The notes below the pieces were generated by a model. The model was given only the letters and a program-made list of their open reading frames with translations. It had not been told where the DNA came from and made no database searches. A stretch of 64,000 nt of DNA. Source: Ailurus styani. Lineage: Eukaryota > Chordata > Mammalia > Carnivora > Ailuridae. Where the stretch lies: contig LNAC01000001.1 in NCBI GenBank assembly GCA_002007465.1, forward strand, positions 9,883,548 through 9,947,547, read 5' to 3'. The position numbers and the translations under genes were made by a program. This document shows positions 55,500 through 64,000 of the stretch, piece after piece (the first letter of the stretch is position 1; every line of letters starts with the position of its first letter).

Positions 55500-55860
55500 A
55501 ATCTAGTGAGACATGCTTGAAAGAGCACAGGCCAAGAGATCCTGTTTATTATTTAGGCAACAGTTTCAGTGCTGACTTTCATATGAACCTTATCAGTGTC
55601 AAACCAGAGTTTACTAACACTTTGCTGACTTATAAACAGGCTCCCACACGCTTACTTTCGTGCTTATACAAAGAAACACATGTAAACATTTCAAAACATT
55701 TCTGGTGGGCAATTAATTTTTTTCCTTTGGGAAAATATCCAATGGATGATAATAATGAGGCAATGCATATTTTGGAGATAAATAATATTAAAATGGGTAG
55801 CTTTGGCCTCTTTCAGGGATTTTGGATGCTTAGAAATTGTCATTAAGTATGTGTATACTT
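55500..55860. promoter_or_regulatory. Candidate forkhead-rich regulatory element
   Basis: Repeat-free. CTGTTTATTATTT (55542 on), TTATAAACAGG (55631 on) and TGTAAACA (55681-55688) are forkhead-type cores, with a GCAATTAATT core near 55711. A 109-codon plus frame (55517-55846) has no domain and is likely chance. Confidence 0.3.
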
Positions 55861-56499
55861 AGAGATCCATTTTTCGGCATGCACTGAGGAGTGTGCTCAG
55901 GAACTGGAGATGGAAGAGGGGGACCAGTCATGAGGGTTTCTTTTGTTTATTTGGAAATTCTGTGTCTTCTGGAGAACTGAAGACTTTGGGGTGGGATTGG
56001 GGGCGTCTTTGTTCTAAGCACAGTGCTGCACTTCTAGAGCCTTCTCTATAGCTACTTTCAGATTCCTTCCCTGTTCTTTCTGTTCTCTTTTTCTTTTTTC
56101 CCTTCTCTCTCTCCTCTGTGTGGGAAAGGTAGATTGAGAGCCTAGCAGGGGGAAAGGAGGACCATGTTTATCATATTTTATGACCCCAGCACTTCCAGAA
56201 GGAGAAACATTCCCCATCTGAGCATCCTCTCTGGGTCTGTTGTCCGTTTTGAAAGATGTCTCTTCCAGGAGGAATCCCTGTGTCATAATGGCTTGCTTCT
56301 CTTGAGCTACATTAAGATAATACCATTCCTCCAGTTGAACATTTTTGGCTAAGTGTTTTAAGAAAGACACCAGCAAATTCAGACCCATGACCTGCAGACT
56401 TGAAGGTTGCATATCAGTCGTCAGTTTTGAAAACCTTTCACCCTCGGTTCAGATGGAGAACTGGAAAGTTCTTTAATAAGACATTCACTACGTCTCCTT
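55861..56499. other. Unique sequence, no gene recognised
   Basis: Pyrimidine-rich around 56070-56120. The 132-codon minus frame 56014-56412 is lysine/arginine-rich because of that tract. Confidence 0.4.
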
Positions 56500-56890
56500 T
56501 TTTCCTGGAACATAGTAGGATTCATGCTTCCCTATCCTCTCTGAGGCTGAGCCTGACCTTGTGACTTGATGTGGCCAATGAAATGTCAGTGCCAGAGCTA
56601 GGAGCTTGCCACATTCTCTTTCCATCTGCCGTAGCAACCAGCAATGCTCCATCCGTCAGAGATCCCTGGTCATCTGTGATAGTCACATCCTATGTAGTAT
56701 AAGCACTCTGTGGGCAGGGGTTTAGGCCCAGATGTCCTTCTGTGTGGGGAATTCCTTGGCTGGATGAGAGTTGCCTTCTGAAATTCCTTTCTATTCTAAA
56801 TTCCCAATCACTGTGAAATTTTAGGTCAGAACTTAACTTTGGTGTTTCATGGCATGGTGTCTCTGTAGAATTCATATTCAAAGATCCAGA
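56500..56890 (+). repeat. MLT1-like LTR fragment, sense
   Basis: gagcctgaccttgtgacttg, atgtggccaatgaaatgtca, then a degraded middle, resembles the MaLR-type LTR that also occurs at 60865. Right boundary uncertain. Confidence 0.45.
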
Positions 56891-56929
56891 TGCAGATGTG
56901 GTTACTGCCTCTTATGAGCTATTATCAGC

Positions 56930-57010
56930 CAAATATTAAATGTTATTTGCCACATAGTAACCTTTCCAAACCTTAGCCAAATCATTTAATCTTCCTGAAC
57001 TCCAGTTCCG
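56930..57010 (+). repeat. MIR fragment, sense
   Basis: aaccttagccaaatcattta then atcttcctgaactccagttc. Short. Confidence 0.45.
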
Positions 57011-58189
57011 AAAACCCAAAAGTGCAGTGGCCACCAACTCTGTCTATTGTAAAACAACTTTGAAGAATCTTAAAGCCAAAGCAAGATGGTGTCTCGGAGC
57101 TGCAGTCCAGCCCTCTACAAGTGGAAAGCAGTACCATCATTCCATGCTACAAAAGGACATCATGACCACCAACTCCAGTTCGCTGGGATGGGTGGCCATG
57201 GGCTGGTGTAGGGGGTACATGTATCCTGATTGGGTCAGGGGTTATGATCCCTCACTGGATGGAATAGACTCTTTCTGAACTCAGGAACCAGAGCCCCCCC
57301 CCCGCCCCCCATCTCCTCTGACTGGTGCTACTTGCGGGGCTCTGGTTTACAAACACAAGTTATGCATCATGAATTTGCAAAGCACCCAAAATATCTACCT
57401 CATTTGGTTGATGCTTTATACAATGACATCTAAAGAAACATTGTAAGGCCAGAAGGGTCCCAAAAAGGTCCTACAAGAGCCCTGGTCCTTTTTCTACCTG
57501 AGAGTGCTCAAGTCGTTGGTCCCAGTGTGTCCTGTGTGTGAAGATTCCAGTCCCCAGAATCCATCATTTGGGCCATTTCCTAATCAGTGGGAGGCAATGC
57601 ATTTACCAACTTCTGAATACCTGTCTTTCCCAGCAGATAGATTCCTTTTCTTGGATATATCCCAACTAATTTTTATTAAATCAGTCTTCAGCTGTGGAGT
57701 AAGTCCTGAGCTTTGACTAATTTTTTAACCCTAAGTAAGTGTTTGGACATTTCAAGACCGCCCCCCCCACCCCACCCTAAATGACCTTTTAATCTTGACA
57801 TGTCTTTTTGGTATAACATTGTTTCTATTTTCATGCACTTGGCCTCACACAGAGACTCAGAATAGTCAATTCTTTGATTCTTTCCTTCTTCCCTTTTTTT
57901 CTCCTTCTCTCCCTCATTTCCTGTCTTGTAGCGTTCTGACCCAGCTTTCTGCTGATCCCGGCTTCTTTGGGGAAGCCATTCACTGGACATCTTCCAGAGC
58001 AACCCCTGAGAAAGTGATGGTGGTAACCCCCATAGACTCATCCTTGGAACAAGCACCCTTAGGACAGGTTGCCTCCCCATTTGGGAGTGTGGTTAGAGAG
58101 CTTGGCAGGGACGTCAGGCTGAAACTGATTCATTCATAAGTCTGGCCACAGTGCCCAGAGAAAAGCCCTTTCCCTGCCCTGGACCCCCT
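57011..58189. other. Unique sequence, no gene recognised
   Basis: C-runs at about 57294-57311 and 57762-57770. The 130-codon minus frame 57688-58080 is driven by glycine- and lysine-rich low-complexity sequence. Confidence 0.4.
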
Positions 58190-58620
58190 GACCCCAGCCA
58201 AACAGTTTCAGCTTATCTCTAAGAAGATTAGAGGACCTCTGGCTCATCGCTGGCTTTCTTTCGATGCCAAAAGGCCTGGCCGATCAAAGTTGACATTACT
58301 TCGCATAGCTAGTGGCTTATCTCTGGCCTGTCCTGAGACTGCTAACCTCTCAATTAAGGTTTTAACAACAGTTTCTCTTTGGGGAGGAAATGCTTCTAGC
58401 ACGGAGGACAGTTTACACTACCGGACTGCCGGTCCTGACCCCACCGGCTGGGCGGCCTGTCCTGATCGCTAACCATGCAATTAGGGGCTATTTTTCAGTT
58501 CCCTTGTAAAGAAAAAATGTTATTTCTACCGAAACTATCTCCAAGTGTCCTAAAGCATTCTATTTTTCATATCTAATGAGGTGACAGTGGAATTTGTTAG
58601 ATGAAGATGACTTTATCAAG
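58190..58620. promoter_or_regulatory. Candidate regulatory element, GATA and TCF-type cores
   Basis: Repeat-free unique sequence. TTATCT (GATA on the minus strand) at 58213-58218 and 58318-58323, ATCAAAG (TCF/LEF) at 58283-58289, CAATTAA at 58351-58357, GCAATTAGG near 58480. CpG-containing unusual phrases (tactaccggactgccggtcc-like, 58420-58450). Enhancer function is inference. Confidence 0.35.
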
Positions 58621-59009
58621 CTTTAATGCTAACATGCCTCTCAAATCCAGAGCTTTGCGGGCGCATTGAAGGAGACATGGGTAATCCAAAGCATGGTGTG
58701 ATGGATGCATTTTGGGACATTCCTTTGCTTTCTCATGGAGACCAGCCCCTCACCCCCTGTATTGTTTCAACCTCCTTGGAGTTTTGTGGGAAGTATGGCC
58801 TGCTAGCTTGAAAGTTTTTAGTTGATCAAATTGAAATGGAAAGCCAAAGAGAAATATTTTGCACCTTGGCCCTGAAAATTTTCCCAAAAGATGTGAGCTT
58901 GTCCAGTGAATGTTGTAAACTGGTGAATTATGGGGGAAATATAGATTTTGTTTTTACTAGAAGATAAATTCCTTTTATTGGATGTTTGTGCCATTTACCT
59001 CTGAAGATA
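58621..59009. other. Unique sequence
   Basis: No gene or named repeat. Confidence 0.4.
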
Positions 59010-59310
59010 CCATAGACTTATATAACAAGTCTCTCCACTTGAGAAGCTTACACCGTAATTGGGGAGACAGACTATTACAATAGACTGGAGCTCAGGCTCT
59101 AGGGCCTGGGTTTGAATTTCAGCTTTGCTCTTTATGATCTTCCCTACTACCCCCACCCCCTAGCCTCTCAGAAAGGTTACTTACATCATGAGTCTCTGTT
59201 TCTTGGTCTTTACAATTGGACGACGCCTCCTCCGTGCTTCTCAGGGTTGCCGTAGAAATCAAATGTCGTCCAGTACATGGCATATGGTAAGCAATGGATG
59301 AATGGCAACT
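59010..59310 (+). repeat. MIR SINE, sense, beside an antisense L2 scrap
   Basis: tgagaagcttacaccgtaat (59040-59080) is an antisense L2 scrap. Then ctagggcctgggtttgaatt, tgagtctctgtttcttggtc, cttctcagggttgccgtaga and gtccagtacatggcatatgg give a nearly complete sense MIR. Confidence 0.75.
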
Positions 59311-59689
59311 GCTAGTCGTTTCATTAGGATTGTGTAAATTCTGAAAAGTTTGTTGTGAAAGATGGGGTAGAATTTACTGAAAGCCTGGGAGGCAGGAAGC
59401 CCTTCTTGGAGCAGAAGCAGACAGGAGCACAAGCTAAGCATTAAGGGGACAGCTGGTAAACCCCCAGGAGGCACTTGCTGGCCAGTTGATTTTACGCCTG
59501 CCTTCCCAGTCTTTCATACCTTGTGTGCCTACCCAGCTTGCTGAGAATTCCTGAGGAAGCCACAAAGTTAGTTTTCTGTATCTGTTACAGATGAGGGTCA
59601 GTTGTCGTTTCCATCATAAAATCCATGCTTCATGGATCTAAAGCTTGGAATTTAAAATGACATGGGGCTTAAACTCTACTTAACGCTTT
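59311..59689. other. Unique sequence
   Basis: No gene or named repeat. Confidence 0.4.
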
Positions 59690-60260
59690 TGATTTAAAAC
59701 CTTCTCAGAGAACAAGAGTTCTTGGTCCGCATGGCCGATAATACCACTGCAGGCGCTTTGAAAGTGAATTCTGTATCTGGCCTTGCGCAGCCTTTTCAAC
59801 GACAAATAGCTTTAAACAAAAAGTCATAAAAACCCAACACTTTTAAAAGGCAAATGATTGGCCACATTTGCATTCTCTGTGGAAGAGTGATTTGGTGACT
59901 TGAGAGGTTTCATTTTCCTGCATGTTAAGGAGGACTTTCCAAAGTGGCTACTTTAGAAAAGGACAGTTTAATCAGAGGAAGGAGAGACCTTTTAGAGGCT
60001 ACTTTCTTAGCCTCTAGAAATATCTATTTAGTTCATTTATATTTTTACACGGAGTTTTATTTTAAAGATAAGAATGTGTTATATACAATATCAGTAAATG
60101 TTTTGTCTTCTGGCTTATGCATCAAAGACTTCCTACAGCTCAATATGCGTCTGTTAGCAGAAGGATCCAAAAACATTTTATTTAAAAACAACAAGATCAA
60201 TATCCCACAGGAAGTGTCTGAGGATCAGGGTCAGCGAGGAATTTTAATTTTTTGATAAAA
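59690..60260. promoter_or_regulatory. Candidate conserved non-coding element with octamer
   Basis: Repeat-free 570 bases. ATTTGCAT octamer (59866-59873, the reverse octamer ATGCAAAT) beside an ATTGGCCA CCAAT-type motif, then AT-rich sequence with AATATCTATTTAG. A 103-codon frame at 59944-60255 resembles nothing known. Enhancer function is inferred from composition and motifs only. Confidence 0.35.
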
Positions 60261-60864
60261 AAAGAAAGATTGCTCTGATTTCAAATTTGGAGAGAAATGC
60301 AGATGTGAAAACACTCGGAGAAGTTTCCGAGAGAAGGTTGAGAGTTTGAAACACCTGCTGGAAGTGCTCATCACCTAGTCGAAAATCTAAAAGCTCCCCA
60401 GGGTTGAGTAGTGTACACAAACCCTTCTGTGTGCTGTCCAGGTGAAGGTGATGAGGATGGGGGAAGATGATGGGGCTGTGTCTTCAGTTATCTACAGTTC
60501 TGCTTGTGAGCAGGAGGACGGGTCATGGAAGAACCAGCCTGGGGAAGACTCCTCTTCCCCTTCTGGACAGACACAGCCATTTCCCAGAGCCTTTTCCTCT
60601 TCATTTTCCAGGGTCCAATGAAGACCTTGGGCTACCTTTATAATTGGACTAGGGTTCTAAGAAAAGCTATCAAAAATATGTAGACAGGGTTGGAAAGGGA
60701 GTTTAGTTTCATGACTGATGAATTGGCTTCCATGGACTCATGCTGGTAACAAGGCACCTAAACCACTCACAGACCCTAGTGGATTTCTATCTACTGGCAG
60801 AGATGTGAAAGCTAAGGCATCCTGGCCACTTCTGGGACAGGTTGAAAAATAATGGCGATATTGA
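60261..60864. other. Unique sequence, no gene recognised
   Basis: No named repeats or exons. Confidence 0.4.
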
Positions 60865-61220
60865 ACAACTCCCTCTAGTCTCTAGAGTTAGAGTCTACTT
60901 CCCTACCCTTAGAACCTGGCCCAGGCTGTGGCTTGCTTTGACCAATAAAATGTGGTAAAAGTTGTATAAGTTCTGAGGTCTAAGCCTCAAGAGGCCTTGC
61001 AGCTTCTTCCTTTTCCTTCTTCGAATCCAGCCACTGCATAAGAAAATTCAGATGAGATTTTCGAATGTTGAGAGATCATGCCCAAAAGAAAGGCCAAGCT
61101 GAAACCAGCATCAAGGCTCCAGGGCATGTGAGTGGGGTTCCCTTTGTCTCCCCAGGCCCAGCTAAGCCACTGGCTGACTGAAGTTGCCTGCAGTGAAATG
61201 TGAGCTCAGCAAGAGTAGTT
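60865..61220 (+). repeat. MLT1-like LTR fragment, sense
   Basis: cctggcccaggctgtggctt, gctttgaccaataaaatgtg, ttgagagatcatgcccaaaa and ccaggcccagctaagccact have the order of a MaLR-type LTR related to those at 14440 and 56500. Confidence 0.55.
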
Positions 61221-61239
61221 CTCAGTCAACCCCCAGAGT

Positions 61240-61490
61240 CAGGAGAAACAGTAAACTGTGGTTCTAAATGAGGGTCTGAAGGCCAAATCTGAGAAGGTAC
61301 ATGTTCATTTTGATAAAGTTTTATTGAAATACCACCACACTCATGCATTACGTATTGTCTATGGCTGCTCTTGTGCTCAACAGCAGAATGGAGCTGTTGC
61401 GACAGAGACCATAAGGCCCTCAAAGCCTAAACTAGGTACTGTTTTGGTCTTTGCAAAAGTTTGCCTACCTATGCTTTAAAACACTAAGTT
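61240..61490 (+). repeat. hAT-like DNA transposon fossil
   Basis: ttgataaagttttattgaaa, cattacgtattgtctatggc, gttgcgacagagaccataag and cttgcaaaagtttgcctacc-like end match a common hAT-derived MER repeat; partner copy inverted at 21256. Confidence 0.65.
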
Positions 61491-61534
61491 CTGAGGGTGT
61501 TTTGAAATGCAATAATAAAAACATGTAGATTTAG

Positions 61535-62040
61535 TGTATTAGTCAGTGTTGTCTAGGGAAACAGAACAAGTAGGTGTTGCCTCACATGATTACAGAGCCC
61601 AAGAAATACTAAGATCTACAGTCAGCAAGCTAGAGACCCAGGATTGCTGATGATGTAGTTCTCATCTGAACCTGACAGCTCGAGAACCTGCAGAGCCAAT
61701 AGTGTAAGTCCTGGTCTCAAAGTCAGCAGTCTCGAAATCCAAGAAGAGCAAGCCTATGTTTCAGTTCAAGTCTAAATGCCGGAAAAAACTTGTATCCCAG
61801 CTCACAGCCAGGCAGGAGGAATCCCCCTACTCTTGGGAGGGCCAGCCTTCTTGTTCTATCCAGGCCTTCCGTGATTGGATGAGGTCTACTCGAAGAGAGA
61901 GGGCAATCTGTTTTCCTCGGTCTATCAACCCAAATGTTAATCTCATCTAAAACACCCTCACAGACACGCCTGGTGTATGTTTGGCCAAATATCTGGGTAC
62001 CCCATGATTCAGTCAAGTTTACCCATAAAATTAAGCATCA
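61535..62040 (-). repeat. Ancient interspersed repeat, antisense
   Basis: tgtattagtcagtgttgtct, agggaaacagaacaagtagg, aatgttaatctcatctaaaa and catgattcagtcaagtttac (ending taaaattaagcatca) match a well-known dispersed mammalian repeat whose 3' end also occurs at 7320-7390. Class (LTR or L1-type) unresolved. Confidence 0.5.
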
Positions 62041-62059
62041 TAGTTGGTATCTAAAAGTG

Positions 62060-63232
62060 AGATGCTAGAGTAACAAAAACCTAAGTTAATGACATTGGCT
62101 GTGGACGAGGAGGTGGGCAGGAGATGAGAAGGATGCCATCAGTGGGGGCCGGAAAGAAGGGGTAGAAACTTCTATTGGCACCTGGAGAAAAGAGAAACCC
62201 AGGCTATATAATGGCAGAACAATAGTCTCAAATATTCCCAACTATCACTTGAAAGATAGAAAATTACCTGTTGAATTCATAGATCTGGCCAAGGAAATAC
62301 CTAGACAGAATATTGAGAGTACCAACTATCTTTTCCTAGCTACATATAATAGTATACATGAAGAGAGAAGAGTTAAAGAACTGCTAAGTTTAGCAGCAGA
62401 ATACAGAGGAAATGTATAAGACCTGGGCCATCCTCGATTAGAAAACAAGACTGTCTCTCATTTCCAGCACACACTCTCCACCCAGCCAATAAGACATTCT
62501 CCAAATGAATCAAGGGACAGAGCCCAAATCCATCAAGCTTGTGGCCATTAGGACCTCAGAAAGTTTTAAGCTTATGCCTAAAGGAACCTCTCAGCTAGAC
62601 AAAGGGCTTTTAAGAATCTTAAAAGAGCATCCCACACCAGGTCCACGCCCAGAGGAGATATCTGGCTTAGAAAAGAATAATAGATGTGGGACAACTGGGT
62701 CACTCAGCTGGTTAGGCATCCAACTCCTGATTTTTGGCTCAGGTCATGATCTCAGGGTTGTGAAATTGAGCCCCACATCAGGCTCTGCTCTGAGTGCAGA
62801 GCTTCCTTAAGATTTTCTCTCTTCCTCTCACTCTGCCCACCCCTCACTCCCTGCTCATGCTCTCTCTCTCTCTCTCTCTGAAAATAAAAAAAGAAGAAAA
62901 AGAAGAAGAATAGATGTGCTTATGTGATTTCAAGGCCATAGATTCTACTCCAATCAGAATTAAGGGAAATTGACAAAGTTTTAAAGACACTGTATTGGTT
63001 AAAACACCCCCAACTTGCACCTAAATGGGCAAACACAGTTGAAAATGAAAATAGCCTCTGGGTCTCCAAATTTCTAAAGGCAGGAAACAGGCAGAAAAAA
63101 AAAAAGAAAAAAAAAACTATTCATCTTAAAGCATGTGCCATTTTCTATGGAGAAGGAAGGACAACTCAGAAAGCAGAGCCAAGACCCAGGGAGAAGAACG
63201 AAGAGCCAAGAAGAATAGCTTATGGAGCAGCT
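62060..63232 (+). mobile_element. MaLR internal region remnant, sense
   Basis: aaaacctaagttaatgacat, gggccggaaagaaggggtag, tctcatttccagcacacact, tccaaatgaatcaagggaca and ggaaggacaactcagaaagc follow the internal sequence of an MST/MLT1-type MaLR. It runs straight into a MaLR LTR in the same orientation. It is interrupted by a SINE at 62689-62902 and has no coding capacity. Confidence 0.6.
62689..62902 (+). mobile_element. Carnivore SINE inserted in MaLR internal region
   Basis: Older-style SINEC (gacaactgggtcactcagct, tttttggctcaggtcatgat, (CT)n at about 62861-62880, purine-rich AAAAAAGAAGAAAAAGAAGA tail). Duplication of 16 bases with one mismatch: 62673-62688 and 62903-62918 (AAGAAKAATAGATGTG). 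Confidence 0.92.
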
Positions 63233-63655
63233 TTACTATGGACTGGATGTTTGGGTCCCTCCAAAATCCCTATCTGAAAACCCTAATCCCCAGTGAGGCA
63301 GCGTTTGACTTTGGTTTTGACTTTGGTTTGTTTTGACTTTGGTTTTGACTTTGGTTTGTGTGAGGTCATGGCGATAGATCCCCCATGATGGCATTGGGAA
63401 CCTCGTAAGGGGATGAAGAGACTAGAGTTCGCTCTCCTCTCTCTTTCATGTGAGAATGTTGTATACCAGAAGATAGCCATCTGCAATCACGAGAGGGTTT
63501 TCACAAGACACAGAATCTGCGGGTGACTTGACCTTGGACTTCCAACCTCCAGAACTGTGAGGCTGTGAATCAATGTTTGCTGTGTAAGCACCTGCCCCCA
63601 CCGCCCACCGCAGATTATGGTTTTCTGTTACAGCCACCCTCACGGACTGAGACCC
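63233..63655 (+). mobile_element. MaLR (MST/MLT1A-group) LTR, sense
   Basis: tatggactggatgtttgggt, aaaaccctaatccccagtga, tgacttgaccttggacttcc, aacctccagaactgtgaggc and a terminal ttctgttacagccaccctca give the LTR order. It contains an extra tandem repeat at 63304-63358 (27-base unit built from TTTGACTTTGG). The aacaatgtttgctg segment replaces the usual AATAAA. Confidence 0.75.
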
Positions 63656-64000
63656 ACTCTAAGGGAGAAGTGGGCCCCAGTGGAATACTGCTTGGTTGCA
63701 AATTGGAAATTTGTGCCTGGCTGGATGTCAGAATGCCACTGATCAGCAACTGCCATGTGCTTCCCATCCTTCTACTTTTGGATGGAAATATCTACTGGGG
63801 TGACACACTTTACCAAGTATGTTTCCAACTTGGGGCAGATAGGAAGTCTCCTTAGTTGGCAATTTTCCTGTTCCAGAGGAGCTGCTTTCTGAGCAGAACC
63901 TGCATCTGGGGACCTGAATCTGGGGCATCTCAGCTCTATGTGCTTTGAGACAGTCGAGACCCTGGACTTTGACACAGAAACTGATGCTATCATGCGATAA
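63656..64000 (+). repeat. Possible further MaLR internal sequence
   Basis: gtgggccccagtggaatact to the window end, including gagaccctggactttgacac and gaaactgatgctatcatgcg, resembles MaLR internal sequence near its 3' end. If so, the LTR at 63233 lies between two internal stretches. Low confidence. Confidence 0.3.

Overview
Organism and type of DNA. This is mammalian nuclear DNA from a dog-like carnivore. Ten copies of the carnivore tRNA-Lys-derived SINE (SINEC/Can-SINE) are present, most with A-rich tails and recognisable target-site duplications, among fossil MIR, L2, L1M, MaLR/MLT1 and hAT repeats shared by all placental mammals. The least decayed SINE (31856-32054) carries an AGGCAGAGAGGCAGGCAGAG-type tail that I associate with weasel-family (Mustelidae) genomes. 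That family assignment rests on memory of repeat consensus sequences, so it is moderately confident. There is a 305-base assembly gap at 41206-41510.

Layout. I find no protein-coding gene, conserved protein domain or functional RNA gene. Open reading frames reach at most 184 codons, resemble no protein I know and lie in ordinary intergenic or intronic-looking sequence. 0-18 kb: MIR and L2 fragments, an antisense L1M with a SINE nested in it (4.5-5.5 kb), a second antisense L1M (10.5-11.6 kb), an MLT1-like LTR, L2 pieces, a TAATTA-rich candidate regulatory element (15.75-16.0 kb) and a retroposed U6 snRNA copy (17.3 kb). 18-35 kb: a GC- and CpG-richer, repeat-poorer stretch. It holds the best candidates for conserved regulatory DNA (18.7-20.1, 22.3-25.0 and 28.6-30.2 kb), two small CpG clusters, an L2 split by an LTR, a CTCF-like motif inside a fossil LTR, and the young SINE. 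35-47 kb: L2, MIR, MaLR and L1 remnants, the gap, and a long antisense L1/HAL1 whose ORF1 start is still readable. 47-60 kb: mostly unique sequence with several candidate regulatory elements. 60-64 kb: LTR-like and hAT fossils, then a MaLR internal region carrying a SINE and followed by its LTR.

How it fits together. The window reads as a gene desert or a large intron containing islands of unique, motif-rich DNA, the pattern expected of a regulatory landscape around a distant gene. Nothing here behaves as an operon, CRISPR locus or new coding system. The most instructive details are records of retrotransposition: a U6 retrocopy with a perfect 13-bp duplication, an insertion consisting of a tail alone bounded by a 15-bp duplication, and SINE-in-L1, LTR-in-L2 and SINE-in-MaLR nests. 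Repeat names below come from recognition by eye; boundaries are good to about 10-20 bases unless a target-site duplication fixes them.
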